64,000 nt of DNA. It comes from Anaerophilus nitritigenes (GTDB lineage: Bacteria > Bacillota > Clostridia > Peptostreptococcales > Thermotaleaceae). The stretch covers positions 62,001 through 126,000 of the forward strand of contig NZ_RYYS01000042.1 of the NCBI RefSeq assembly GCF_004138215.1, written 5' to 3'. The notes under the pieces are model-generated. The model was not told the DNA's origin. It saw nothing but the letters and a program-made list of their open reading frames with translations, and did not search any database. A program made the translations under genes and the position numbers. This document shows, piece by piece, positions 1-8,373 of the stretch; position 1 is the stretch's first letter; every line of letters begins with the position of its first letter.

Positions 1-2
1 AT

Positions 3-365
3 CAAAGATATGTAGAAATGTGGGAAGAAAAATTTTCAAATGTACATGTAATAAAAACGATAGGAGCCAATGTAGCCATCTGGAATATAGATAATTATCG
101 AGTATCCTCTAAAGAAGATAAGATATATGTAGAGGATGAAAAAATGATTTTTTATCATTTCTCAGGACTTAGTATATATAATGATCAAGAGTTCAATCTT
201 TGTTGGTTTGAAGGGTTATCAGATCAAGTCGTAAAATATATTTATATACCTTATTTAAAAGAATTAAGTGATATGATTCAATATATAAAAAAAAGATATC
301 CTAAATTTGAAAGTGGATGGATCAAAAGAGGAAGCGTCAGAGATGTTCATTACTTTCATTTATAA
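3..365 (+). CDS. C-terminal part of a glycosyltransferase-like protein (5' end outside window)
   Basis: The reading frame is open from the first full codon of the window, so the gene begins upstream; the ATG at 18 is probably internal. About 120 residues remain. The segments HVIKTIGANVAIWNI and MIFYHFSGLSI resemble the C-terminal part of putative nucleotide-sugar glycosyltransferases, which carry a GAN.APWN-like stretch and an IFYHFHG-like stretch. No catalytic DxD is visible because the N-terminal domain is missing. The assignment rests on recalled family resemblance and is tentative. The gene ends at a strong hairpin shared with the convergent ATPase gene. Confidence 0.5.
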   Translation, partial: QRYVEMWEEKFSNVHVIKTIGANVAIWNIDNYRVSSKEDKIYVEDEKMIFYHFSGLSIYNDQEFNLCWFEGLSDQVVKYIYIPYLKELSDMIQYIKKRYPKFESGWIKRGSVRDVHYFHL

Positions 366-405
366 AATGATAAGCAAAGACTTTAGTCTTTGCTTATCAT
401 TTTTA
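366..405. terminator. bidirectional intrinsic terminator
   Basis: A 16-bp perfect stem (366-381 with 386-401), loop TTTA, has T-rich flank on the + side and A-rich flank on the other. It lies between two convergent genes and can stop transcription from both. Confidence 0.9.
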
Positions 406-408
406 TAT

Positions 409-3126
409 TTAAATATTTGTTTTGACTTCTTCTCGTGCATAAGAAGTTTCTTTTTTTGTAAATAGTTTTTTTCTTATCATATTTAAAGGAATGATAAAGA
501 AAGATAAACCTATTATAATCATCCATTCATGCATATTTAAAGGTGCAGTACGAAGTATCTTTCCACCTACAAAAGTAAGCATGATTTGAACAAATATAAT
601 AAATAATACAACTTTTGAAAAACCAGGGTTTTTTCTGATATTGTCAAATATATTTGCTTTTTCTGTTCTGGCATTAAACATATTAAATACATTTAAAAAT
701 ATAAAGAATGAGAAAAAGCCTGTTAAAAATACTATGTCTCCTTGAGAAGATCTAAAAGCTTTATGAATCATATCAGAAGAAAGAAATAGTATACTTGCTA
801 TTGCTACAAAAATTCCATTAAATAAAATCGAATTCCACATAGATTTAGAGACAATGCCCTCTGTTCTAGTTTTTGGTTTTTCCAGCATATATCTTAAAAG
901 TGCAGGTTCTCCACCAAAAGCTAGAGCAGCTAAAGTATCCATTACAAGGTTTACCCAAAGCATCTGAGTCATAGTGAGAGGAAGTCCTCCTGCAAGTCCT
1001 AAAAAAGGACCCATAAAAGCTACGAGTACAGCAGCTACGTTGATGGTTAATTGAAATATAATAAATTTTCGTATACTATTAAAAATTGTTCTTCCATAAA
1101 GAATAGACTTTGTGATAGATAAGAAGTTGTCATCTAATACGACAATATCTCCAGCTTCTTTGGCTACTTCTGTACCTGAGCCCATAGCAAAGCCTACATC
1201 AGCTCTTTTAAGAGCAGGAGAGTCATTGACACCATCTCCTGTCATACCTACTACCAATCCTAATTCTTGAGAAATCTTTACAAGTCTAGATTTATCACTA
1301 GGAAGTGCACGGCTTATGACACGAATATGAGTAAGAACTTTTTTTAGTTCATCATCTGTCATGTTATTAATTTCTTCTGAAGTAAAAGCTAAGTCTTGAT
1401 CATTTTTTAAAAGTCCTGTTTCTTTTGCAATAGCTACTGCTGTTTCTTTACGATCTCCTGTAATCATTACCACTTGAATCCCTGCATTTTGAGCTTCTTT
1501 GATGGCTTTTATAGATTCTAATCTAATTTCATCTCTGATTCCTACAATTCCTACAAGAGTATGATCTCCTGTAACTTGGTCATTTGAAATTTCCCCATTA
1601 GAAGTAACAAAAGCGAGTAATCTCATAGAACGATTAGCTAAAATCTCCATTTGCTTATCTAAATTAGTATAAAGCTCTTTTGAGAAATTTTGTTTATTTC
1701 CCTCTACATCATAATAGTGTGTACATTTGTCTAATAATTTTTCAGGAGCTCCTTTCATTAAGACTCCATTAAAATCACCACTTAATTGACTAGCTGAGAA
1801 TTTTCTATTGCTACTAAATTCAATTTCGCCTATTTTATTAAATGTATTTGTAGAATCAAATGAAAAATCTACAAAATTCATTAAAGCTCGATCGGTAGCA
1901 TTTCCTCCTACTACTTGAGGATGATTTGTATGAGTATCACTAATGACTGCTGCTGTGTTGTATTGTATAGAAGTTTTCATAAGTTTCTTAAAAGGAATAG
2001 AGAGCTGTCCAAAAGACTTGAAGCTTTCTCCATTTCCAGTGATAAATTCTACGCATTCAAGATGTCCTTTTGTAATAGTACCTGTTTTATCACTAAATAA
2101 AATATTGATACTTCCTGCTGTTTCGATTCCTATTAATTTTCTTACTAATAAGTTATCTGAAAGAAGTTTTCTCATATTAAGAGATAAAACGATGGCAATC
2201 ATCATAGGTAAACCTTCAGGAACTGCTACTACAATAATGATAATTGCTAGTATAAAAGCTGTAACCAAATCATTTAAAGGATTGCCAAGGGCAGGATATT
2301 GATTTGTCCAATTACTTAAGTATTGTAATATAGTTTGAGTATTAAACTGATTATCAATCACTGCAGTTTTAAAGAAATAAGAGATAGCAATTAATGTTCC
2401 ACCAATGTATCCAAATAGAGCAATTTTATCAGCTAAATCTTTTAATTTTATTTTTAGAGGAGAATCAATGTCATCCCCCATAGATAATTCTTGAGCAATT
2501 TTTCCAAAGGTAGTTGTATCACCAATTCTTGAAGCAATTAATATAGCTTCTCCTGAAGTGACTACAGAACCTCTATAAACTTTTTTAGGATCTGAAAAAT
2601 CATCCTTTGAAAAATCCACTTCACTAGAAGAAGCTATTTTAGATACTTCCTCTGATTCACCATTTAAAGTAGATTGATCCACTTTAATATTTCCATCAAG
2701 TAAAAATCCATCTACTGGAACTTTATCTCCAGGCTGTAGAAGAATATAATCTCCCTTTACAAGTTCATCAATCAATAATTCTTGAGCTATTCCATCTCGA
2801 AATACTTTAATACGAATTTTAGAAGCTTCTTCTTGTAGTTTTTGAAATGAGTTTTCATTACTATATTCACTAACAGTAGAAATAAGTGTTGCCAAAACTA
2901 CTGCTAGGGCAATTCCTAAGGATTCATACCATTCAGATTTGCCAAAGAAAAAAAAGATTACATTAATAAATAATGCTACAATCAGTATTTTAATGATAGG
3001 GTCATTTAAATTTCCTTTTAACTTGTCCCAAAATGTTTCTCCTTGTGAGGGAGTAAGTTGATTGGTTCCATATTTTTGACGAGAAATCTCTACTTCTTCT
3101 GATGTTAATCCATTGTAAAATTTCAT
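409..3126 (-). CDS. Calcium-translocating P-type ATPase (PMCA-like)
   Basis: A 905-residue P2-type cation pump, likely exporting Ca2+ across the cytoplasmic membrane. Visible in order: the N-terminal cation ATPase domain; the actuator motif NGES (155-158); the M4 ion-binding motif PEGLP (303-307); the phosphorylation motif DKTGT with Asp346; the hinge GDGVNDSPALKRAD; and the C-terminal transmembrane block with QMLWVNLVMDTLAALAFGGEP, typical of PMCA-type pumps. Length is normal for the family. The start ATG has AAGGAGGA eight bases upstream on the minus strand. It is monocistronic, with its own promoter candidate overlapped by a palindrome. Substrate Ca2+ is inferred from family; Mn2+ is possible. 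Confidence 0.9.
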   Translation of the reverse strand: MKFYNGLTSEEVEISRQKYGTNQLTPSQGETFWDKLKGNLNDPIIKILIVALFINVIFFFFGKSEWYESLGIALAVVLATLISTVSEYSNENSFQKLQEEASKIRIKVFRDGIAQELLIDELVKGDYILLQPGDKVPVDGFLLDGNIKVDQSTLNGESEEVSKIASSSEVDFSKDDFSDPKKVYRGSVVTSGEAILIASRIGDTTTFGKIAQELSMGDDIDSPLKIKLKDLADKIALFGYIGGTLIAISYFFKTAVIDNQFNTQTILQYLSNWTNQYPALGNPLNDLVTAFILAIIIIVVAVPEGLPMMIAIVLSLNMRKLLSDNLLVRKLIGIETAGSINILFSDKTGTITKGHLECVEFITGNGESFKSFGQLSIPFKKLMKTSIQYNTAAVISDTHTNHPQVVGGNATDRALMNFVDFSFDSTNTFNKIGEIEFSSNRKFSASQLSGDFNGVLMKGAPEKLLDKCTHYYDVEGNKQNFSKELYTNLDKQMEILANRSMRLLAFVTSNGEISNDQVTGDHTLVGIVGIRDEIRLESIKAIKEAQNAGIQVVMITGDRKETAVAIAKETGLLKNDQDLAFTSEEINNMTDDELKKVLTHIRVISRALPSDKSRLVKISQELGLVVGMTGDGVNDSPALKRADVGFAMGSGTEVAKEAGDIVVLDDNFLSITKSILYGRTIFNSIRKFIIFQLTINVAAVLVAFMGPFLGLAGGLPLTMTQMLWVNLVMDTLAALAFGGEPALLRYMLEKPKTRTEGIVSKSMWNSILFNGIFVAIASILFLSSDMIHKAFRSSQGDIVFLTGFFSFFIFLNVFNMFNARTEKANIFDNIRKNPGFSKVVLFIIFVQIMLTFVGGKILRTAPLNMHEWMIIIGLSFFIIPLNMIRKKLFTKKETSYAREEVKTNI

Positions 3127-3194
3127 GTTTTTTTATCCTCCTTATCTAGATGTGAAACTATATAGTTTTAAAAACTATATCAAGTTATATAGAT

Positions 3195-3240
3195 ATAATA
3201 TTATTGGGTTAAATATATTGCAATATGCAAATATATTTAA
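3195..3240 (-). promoter_or_regulatory. Promoter of the Ca2+ ATPase with overlapping palindrome
   Basis: Read on the minus strand, TTGCAA (3218-3223), a 17-bp spacer and TATTAT (3195-3200) form a sigma-A-type promoter. A near-perfect palindrome (arms 3209-3222 and 3226-3240, differing by one base) covers the -35 box. Its position suggests an operator, but no regulator is identified. Another short palindrome, AAACTATATAGTTT, lies nearer the gene at 3156-3169. Confidence 0.5.
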
Positions 3241-3383
3241 TTTTAGACACATATAATAAAAAATTATAAGATATCTCATTTATTCTTGATTTTTCTAAGA
3301 ATATCTTTTAGTATGATTAAACATGCTTATTTATATGTTTATAGATAGTATTAAATACCGTATAATAGATTTGAGGTGAGGAT

Positions 3384-4001
3384 ATGATTCATAAAGACGA
3401 ACTATTAAAAATAGTAGAAGAATTATCTTTTTCAGATGAAATAAAGCTTACAGATATTCCAGATCTACATTTATATATTGGACAAGTTCAAAATTTTTTA
3501 ACCGATAAGCTTGATCATTTAAAAAGGTCTAAAAAGGATAAAATTTTAACTACTACTATGATTAACAATTATACAAAAGATAATTTATTGATGAAACCAA
3601 CGAAGAGCAAGCAATATACAAAGGATCATATTATCTTAATGATTTTGTTATATTATTTAAAACAGATTTTATCTTTAGATGATATAAAAAAAATATTTAA
3701 GGTAGTATTAAAAGATATGTCTACTACAGAAGATGATGTGATTGCTTTAGAAGATATTTATTCTATTTTTGTAGATCTTAAAAATGACGAATTAATGGGA
3801 ATCAACGATACTTTATCTAAAAATTTAGATGCTATTTTAGAAAAAACAAAAAATATTAATAGTCAAAATCCTAAAGAAAAAGAAAAGGATCAAGAAATGG
3901 CTGAGTTATTTTTAGTAGTAATTATGTTAGTAGCACAAGCACATGCACAAAAAAGATTGGCAGAAAAAATTATTGATACTTATTTTAAGGAAAATGAGTA
4001 A
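3384..4001 (+). CDS. DUF1836 family protein
   Basis: A 205-residue cytoplasmic protein. The segment TTTMINNYTKDNLLMKPTK followed by YTKDHIILMILLYYLKQIL matches the DUF1836 family of Firmicutes, whose N-terminal part looks like a MerR/HTH-type fold. No biochemical role is established. ATG is preceded by GAGGTGAGG. It sits alone between the divergent calcium pump and the isc promoter; nothing links it functionally to either. Confidence 0.75.
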   Translation: MIHKDELLKIVEELSFSDEIKLTDIPDLHLYIGQVQNFLTDKLDHLKRSKKDKILTTTMINNYTKDNLLMKPTKSKQYTKDHIILMILLYYLKQILSLDDIKKIFKVVLKDMSTTEDDVIALEDIYSIFVDLKNDELMGINDTLSKNLDAILEKTKNINSQNPKEKEKDQEMAELFLVVIMLVAQAHAQKRLAEKIIDTYFKENE

Positions 4002-4028
4002 AAAAATTAAAAAAATTCCAGTTGAATG

Positions 4029-4057
4029 TTGACAAAATTACTTGGGTATAATATACT
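4029..4057 (+). promoter_or_regulatory. isc operon promoter with probable IscR operator
   Basis: TTGACA (4029-4034), 17 bp, TATACT (4052-4057), upstream of iscR. The stretch GTTGAC...CTTGGGTAT between the two boxes is an imperfect inverted repeat resembling type-1 IscR/Rrf2 sites, which would give autorepression by the holo-regulator. The promoter is read directly; the operator role is inference. Confidence 0.65.
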
Positions 4058-4106
4058 TAAAACAGAATTCATAGTAAATTGCTTGGGATTCCGAAGGAGT
4101 GATAGA

Positions 4107-4553
4107 ATGAAGCTATCTACCAAGGGAAGGTATGGAGTAAAAGCTATGTTTGAATTAGCATTAGCCTTTGGAGAAGGACCAATAGCTTTAAATAGTATTG
4201 CAGAAAAACAAAATCTTTCTGTTCATTATCTAGAACAACTCTTTGCCAGTCTTAGAAAAGCAGGACTTGTTAAGAGTATAAGGGGAGCACAAGGAGGCTA
4301 TATGCTTTCTAAAAAACCAGAAGAGATTACGGTTGGAGATATTATAAGAACCTTAGAAGGTCCTGTAGCTCCTTCTGAATGTGTTATAGAAGATGAGAAA
4401 ACAGAATGTTATAAAGCTGATTATTGCGTAACAAGAACCATATGGGAAAGAATAAGAGATAGTATTAATGCGGTAGTAGATAATATTACACTTCAAGATA
4501 TGATCAATGATTATAAAAAGATCAATAAAGATGGTTATATGTATTATATATAA
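4107..4553 (+). CDS. iscR: Rrf2 family iron-sulfur cluster regulator IscR
   Basis: A 148-residue Rrf2-type winged-helix repressor. The N-terminus MKLSTKGRYGVKAMFELAL and the HTH around SVHYLEQLFASLRKAGLV are typical. Three cysteines (in SECVIEDEKTECYKADYC) are positioned to bind a [2Fe-2S] cluster, so it should sense Fe-S status. The ATG at 4107 was chosen over an upstream in-frame start because GAAGGAGTG lies just before it and the family N-terminus begins there. It is followed closely by iscS and iscU, the expected regulon. Confidence 0.93.
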   Translation: MKLSTKGRYGVKAMFELALAFGEGPIALNSIAEKQNLSVHYLEQLFASLRKAGLVKSIRGAQGGYMLSKKPEEITVGDIIRTLEGPVAPSECVIEDEKTECYKADYCVTRTIWERIRDSINAVVDNITLQDMINDYKKINKDGYMYYI

Positions 4554-4573
4554 ACTTGCAGGGAGATGATGGA

Positions 4574-5755
4574 ATGAATAAAAGAGTGTATCTTGATTAT
4601 TCTGCGACAACACCAGTAAAAAAAGAAGTCTTAGATGCAATGTATCCATATTTTGATGAAAAATTTGGAAATGCCTCTAGTATATATTCTTATGGAAGAG
4701 AAGCAAAACAAGCAATAGACTTAGGAAGACAAAATGTGGCTCGTTTAATTGGTGCTCAAGCAGATGAAATATATTTTACAGCTGGAGGCTCTGAAGCAGA
4801 TAACTGGGCAATCAAAGGAATTGCTTATGCAAATAAAGAAAAAGGAAATCACATTATTACTACAAAAATAGAACATCATGCAGTATTACATGTTTGTGAA
4901 TATTTAGAAAAAAATGGATTTGAAGTTACTTATCTAGATGTAGACGAGGATGGTTTAATTGATTTAGAAGATTTAAAAAAAGCTATTACAGATCAAACAA
5001 TACTTATTTCTATTATGTTTGCAAACAATGAAATAGGAACGATACAACCTATTGAAGAAATTGGTAAAATTGCAAAAGAAAACAAAATATATTTTCATAC
5101 AGATGCTGTTCAAGCTTTGGGAAATGTAGAGATAGATGTGAAAAAATTAAATATTGATTTAATGTCTGTGTCTGCTCATAAAATTTATGGACCAAAGGGT
5201 ATAGGAGCTTTATATATTAAAAAAGGAGTAAAGATCCATTCTTTTATTCATGGTGGAGCACAAGAAAAAAGAAGAAGAGCAGGAACTGAAAATACTTCAG
5301 GAATTATAGGATTTGGAAAAGCTTGTGAATTAGCTTTAGAGAATATGGACAATCATATTGAAAAGTTAATAAAATTAAGAGAAAAATTAATCAATGGAAT
5401 TATAGAAAAAATCGACTATGTAAGAATTAATGGGCATAGGGAAAAGAGACTACCAGGAAATGCAAATATTGTATTTGAATTTATTGAAGGAGAATCTCTT
5501 TTATTAAGTTTAGATCTAGTTGGAATTGCAGGTTCAAGTGGTTCAGCTTGTACATCAGGTTCACTAGATCCATCTCATGTTTTAATGGCTATTGGACTTC
5601 CTCATGAGATTGCACATGGATCATTAAGACTTACTATTGGAGATTTTACTACAGAAGAAGATATAGACTATGTACTTGAACAACTTCCTAAAATTGTAGA
5701 AAGACTAAGACAAATGTCACCATTATATGAAAATGTAAAAGGGGGTCAAAAATAA
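4574..5755 (+). CDS. iscS: Cysteine desulfurase IscS/NifS
   Basis: A 393-residue PLP enzyme that takes sulfur from cysteine and passes it as persulfide to IscU and to MnmA. The N-terminus VYLDYSATTPV, the PLP lysine in SVSAHKIYGPKG and the catalytic cysteine loop GSACTSGSLDPSH are all present. The ATG at 4574 has AGGGAGA eight bases upstream; an in-frame TTG at 4556 lacks one. Its stop overlaps the start of iscU by one base (TAATG), indicating translational coupling. Confidence 0.96.
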   Translation: MNKRVYLDYSATTPVKKEVLDAMYPYFDEKFGNASSIYSYGREAKQAIDLGRQNVARLIGAQADEIYFTAGGSEADNWAIKGIAYANKEKGNHIITTKIEHHAVLHVCEYLEKNGFEVTYLDVDEDGLIDLEDLKKAITDQTILISIMFANNEIGTIQPIEEIGKIAKENKIYFHTDAVQALGNVEIDVKKLNIDLMSVSAHKIYGPKGIGALYIKKGVKIHSFIHGGAQEKRRRAGTENTSGIIGFGKACELALENMDNHIEKLIKLREKLINGIIEKIDYVRINGHREKRLPGNANIVFEFIEGESLLLSLDLVGIAGSSGSACTSGSLDPSHVLMAIGLPHEIAHGSLRLTIGDFTTEEDIDYVLEQLPKIVERLRQMSPLYENVKGGQK

Positions 5756-6189
5756 TGTATACAGAAAAAGTAATGGATCATTTTACAAATCCAAGAAATG
5801 TTGGAGAAATTGAAAATGCTGATGGAGTAGGACAAGTAGGCAATGCAAAATGTGGAGACATTATGAAAATATATTTAAAAGTAGAAAATGATATTATTGA
5901 AGATGTAAAATTTAAGACCTTTGGATGTGGATCTGCTATTGCATCTTCTAGTATAGCAACAGAAATGATTAAAGGAAAATCTATCAAAGATGCAATTAAG
6001 GTTACTAATAAAGCGGTAGTAGAAGCTTTAGAAGGTCTCCCACCACAAAAAATTCATTGTTCTGTATTGGCAGAACAAGCTATCAAATCTGCATTATATG
6101 ATTATGCACAAAAGCATAATATTCAATTAGAGGGATTAGAAGATTTTGATCCTAACGAAGATCATCATCATGATGAGGAAGCAGAATAA
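5755..6189 (+). CDS. iscU: Iron-sulfur cluster scaffold IscU/NifU-like
   Basis: A 144-residue scaffold on which Fe-S clusters are assembled with sulfur from IscS. The three ligand cysteines appear in AKCGD, FGCGSA and KIHCSV, the usual arrangement. The C-terminus carries an added acidic/histidine tail (EDHHHDEEAE), seen in several clostridial homologues. Translation is coupled to iscS. A strong terminator follows immediately, closing the iscR-iscS-iscU operon. Confidence 0.95.
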   Translation: MYTEKVMDHFTNPRNVGEIENADGVGQVGNAKCGDIMKIYLKVENDIIEDVKFKTFGCGSAIASSSIATEMIKGKSIKDAIKVTNKAVVEALEGLPPQKIHCSVLAEQAIKSALYDYAQKHNIQLEGLEDFDPNEDHHHDEEAE

Positions 6190-6216
6190 GCCCAGGAATT
6201 CCTGGGCTTATTCTTT
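6185..6216 (+). terminator. Terminator of the isc operon
   Basis: A 12-bp perfect stem (6185-6196 with 6201-6212), loop AATT, followed by TCTTT. It overlaps the iscU stop codon. Confidence 0.85.
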
Positions 6217-6226
6217 GAAAACGAGT

Positions 6227-6294
6227 TTAAAACAAAGTTATAAAAACGTCACTAATTTTTAATAATTGTTCCTTATGTTTATACTTTGTTTTAA
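6227..6294. repeat. Long imperfect inverted repeat upstream of mnmA
   Basis: TTAAAACAAAGTTATAAA (6227-6244) is complementary, with one mismatch, to TTTATACTTTGTTTTAA (6278-6294), with about 33 bases between. A TATAAT (6295-6300) abuts the right arm, so the arm fills the -10/-35 spacer of a possible mnmA promoter. It could be an operator or simply a hairpin in single-stranded DNA. Confidence 0.45.
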
Positions 6295-6369
6295 TATAAT
6301 TTATTAATGATTTGAATACATAATTATATATATATCATAGAAAAATAAATAATAAAAGTAGGTGATCAA

Positions 6370-7467
6370 GTGACTTTATTAGATAAGAAAAAAGTAGTAG
6401 TAGGAATGAGTGGTGGTGTAGATAGTTCAGTAGCAGCTTATGTTCTACAAAAACAGGGATATGAAGTAATTGGAGTAACTATGCAGGTTTGGCCAGATAT
6501 GGAGGAGGAAGAAGTACAAAGAGTAGGAGGATGTTGTGGACTATCTGCTGTAGATGATGCAAGAAGAGTAGCAGATAAATTGGGAATTCCTTTTTATGTC
6601 ATGAATTTCAAAGAAATTTTTGAAAAAAAAGTAATTGACTATTTTGTAGAGGAATATGTAAAGGGAAGAACTCCTAATCCTTGTATTGCCTGTAATAAAT
6701 TTATGAAATTTGAAGAACTTTTAAGACGAGCTCATAATTTAGGAGCTTATTATGTAGCTACAGGACATTATGCAAAAGTTTTATATGAAAACAATCAATA
6801 TAAAATAAAAAGATCTAATGCAGTAGCCAAAGATCAAACTTATGCTCTTTATAATTTTACGCAAGAACAATTAAAGCATACATTAATGCCTCTAGGTGAC
6901 TTTTCATCAAAAGATGAAGTTAGAAAAATTGCAGCAGATCTTGGATTTGATACAGCTTCAAAACCAGATAGTCAAGAGATTTGCTTTGTAAAAGATAATG
7001 ATTATGGAAATTTTATTGCACAAAGAAAACCAAATAAAATTATTCCAGGAAATTTTGTTGATAAAGATGGTAATATATTAGGAAAACATCATGGAATTAT
7101 TTATTACACCATAGGTCAAAGAAAAGGATTAGGAATTGCTTTAGGCAAGCCTATGTATGTAGTAGATATTATTCCTGAGAAAAATCAAGTTGTACTAGGA
7201 GAAAATGAAGAAGTTTTTGGAAAAGAACTTTTAGTAAAAGATGTAAATTTTATTACACCTAGTGAAATAAGTTCTAAAATGCAAATAAAGGTACAAATAA
7301 GATATAATGCAAAGCCTACAGAAGCTACTTTATATATAGAAGAAAATAATCAAGTACGTATTATATTTGAAAAACCTCAAAGAGCGATTACACCTGGACA
7401 AGCAGCTGTATTTTACGATGATGATGAACTCTTAGGAGGAGGAACAATTGTTAAAAAAGTAATATAA
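6370..7467 (+). CDS. mnmA: tRNA-specific 2-thiouridylase MnmA
   Basis: A 365-residue enzyme that adds sulfur to C2 of U34 in tRNA Lys/Glu/Gln, using persulfide delivered by a cysteine desulfurase such as the neighbouring IscS. The PP-loop ATP motif is SGGVDSS near the N-terminus. The two catalytic cysteines lie in [12 protein letters not shown] and SQEICFVKD. Length is normal. The start is GTG at 6370, with AGGTGAT before it. It is separated from iscU by a terminator, so it has its own transcript. Confidence 0.95.
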   Translation: MTLLDKKKVVVGMSGGVDSSVAAYVLQKQGYEVIGVTMQVWPDMEEEEVQRVGGCCGLSAVDDARRVADKLGIPFYVMNFKEIFEKKVIDYFVEEYVKGRTPNPCIACNKFMKFEELLRRAHNLGAYYVATGHYAKVLYENNQYKIKRSNAVAKDQTYALYNFTQEQLKHTLMPLGDFSSKDEVRKIAADLGFDTASKPDSQEICFVKDNDYGNFIAQRKPNKIIPGNFVDKDGNILGKHHGIIYYTIGQRKGLGIALGKPMYVVDIIPEKNQVVLGENEEVFGKELLVKDVNFITPSEISSKMQIKVQIRYNAKPTEATLYIEENNQVRIIFEKPQRAITPGQAAVFYDDDELLGGGTIVKKVI

Positions 7468-7470
7468 TTG

Positions 7471-7498
7471 AAATGCACTTTTGAGTGCATTTTTTTTA
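7471..7498 (+). terminator. Terminator after mnmA
   Basis: Stem AAATGCACT (7471-7479) with AGTGCATTT (7484-7492), loop TTTG, followed by a T run. Confidence 0.88.
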
Positions 7499-7549
7499 TT
7501 TATAAGTGGAATTATAAAAGTATAGCAATTAAATGTGTGGTGAGATAAG

Positions 7550-8080
7550 ATGCTCAAAAGAGGAAGTGAATGTATAGGATTACCAGTACTATGTTTAGAT
7601 GAAAGATGTAGGATTACTACTGTGAAGGATATTCTTTATTGTACTGAAAATTTTAAAGTTTTTTCTTTTTTAATCAAAGAAGGTGGCTACTTTTATGAAC
7701 CTAAAATGATATTTTTTAAAGACATTTTAGAAATTCATGAAAATAGTATCAAAATTCAAAACCAAAAAAGTGTTCATACTATAAAAAGAAAGATAGAAAA
7801 AGTAAATTCTATTCAAAGTATTATAGGATTAGAGATTATTACTATTGATGGGAACACAATAGGAATGGTACAAGATGTACTGATAGAAGTAGGTACTGGA
7901 AAAATAGTGAATTTTATTTTATCAGAAAGTTTGTTTGATGATTTGATGGAAGGACGTCCTCAATTACCAGTTACAAATGTTTTTGAAGTCCATGACAGAT
8001 CTATTATATTACCAGAAAATATGACTCACACTATTCTTCATGATACAGGAGGTATTAAAAAAAAGTTTTCTCTAGAATGA
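7550..8080 (+). CDS. PRC-barrel domain protein
   Basis: A 176-residue soluble protein with two PRC-barrel-like halves: residues about 5-75 (GSECIGLPVLCLDE...) and about 93-165 (IIGLEIITIDGNTIGMVQDVLIE...GKIVNFIL). PRC-barrels mediate protein or RNA contacts, and in Firmicutes proteins of this type occur near tRNA-modification and sporulation genes. No specific function is known. ATG at 7550 follows GTGGTGAG. It is probably cotranscribed with the small membrane protein 21 bases downstream. Confidence 0.75.
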   Translation: MLKRGSECIGLPVLCLDERCRITTVKDILYCTENFKVFSFLIKEGGYFYEPKMIFFKDILEIHENSIKIQNQKSVHTIKRKIEKVNSIQSIIGLEIITIDGNTIGMVQDVLIEVGTGKIVNFILSESLFDDLMEGRPQLPVTNVFEVHDRSIILPENMTHTILHDTGGIKKKFSLE

Positions 8081-8101
8081 TCAAAGGAAGGAGTATAGCA
8101 A

Positions 8102-8284
8102 ATGAAAAATAGATTTTTTTCAGGGATGATTGCAGGAAGTATGCTTGGAATGACTACAGGAGTATATGCATATAAAAAAATGAGTCCTAGACAAAGAAGA
8201 ATGGTCATGAAGAGAGGGAAAAGATTTATAAAGAATGCAACAGATGTAATAGATATGGTGCAATCTATGAGTATTTTAAGATGA
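8102..8284 (+). CDS. Small YtxH-like membrane-anchored protein
   Basis: Sixty residues: one glycine-rich transmembrane helix (FFSGMIAGSMLGMTTGVYAY) followed by a basic segment (KKMSPRQRRMVMKRGKRF). This is the pattern of short YtxH-type proteins in Firmicutes. A good ribosome site (GGAAGGAG) and a terminator just after the stop support a real gene. No function can be assigned. Confidence 0.65.
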   Translation: MKNRFFSGMIAGSMLGMTTGVYAYKKMSPRQRRMVMKRGKRFIKNATDVIDMVQSMSILR

Positions 8285-8290
8285 TTTTAT

Positions 8291-8320
8291 AAAAAGCAGC
8301 TCCTTGTAGCTGCTTTTTAT
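8291..8320 (+). terminator. Terminator after the small YtxH-like gene
   Basis: An 11-bp perfect stem (8291-8301 with 8308-8318), loop CCTTGT, ending in TTTTTAT. Confidence 0.88.
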
Positions 8321-8373
8321 AAAATTAAATTTTAAACTAATAAGTAACAAAATAAAAAATGAAGGAGGAAAAA

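Noticed and set aside
4029-4052. TATAAT at 4047-4052 as the -10 of the isc promoter
   Set aside because: Only 12 bases from TTGACA. The overlapping TATACT at 4052-4057 has the proper 17-bp spacing.
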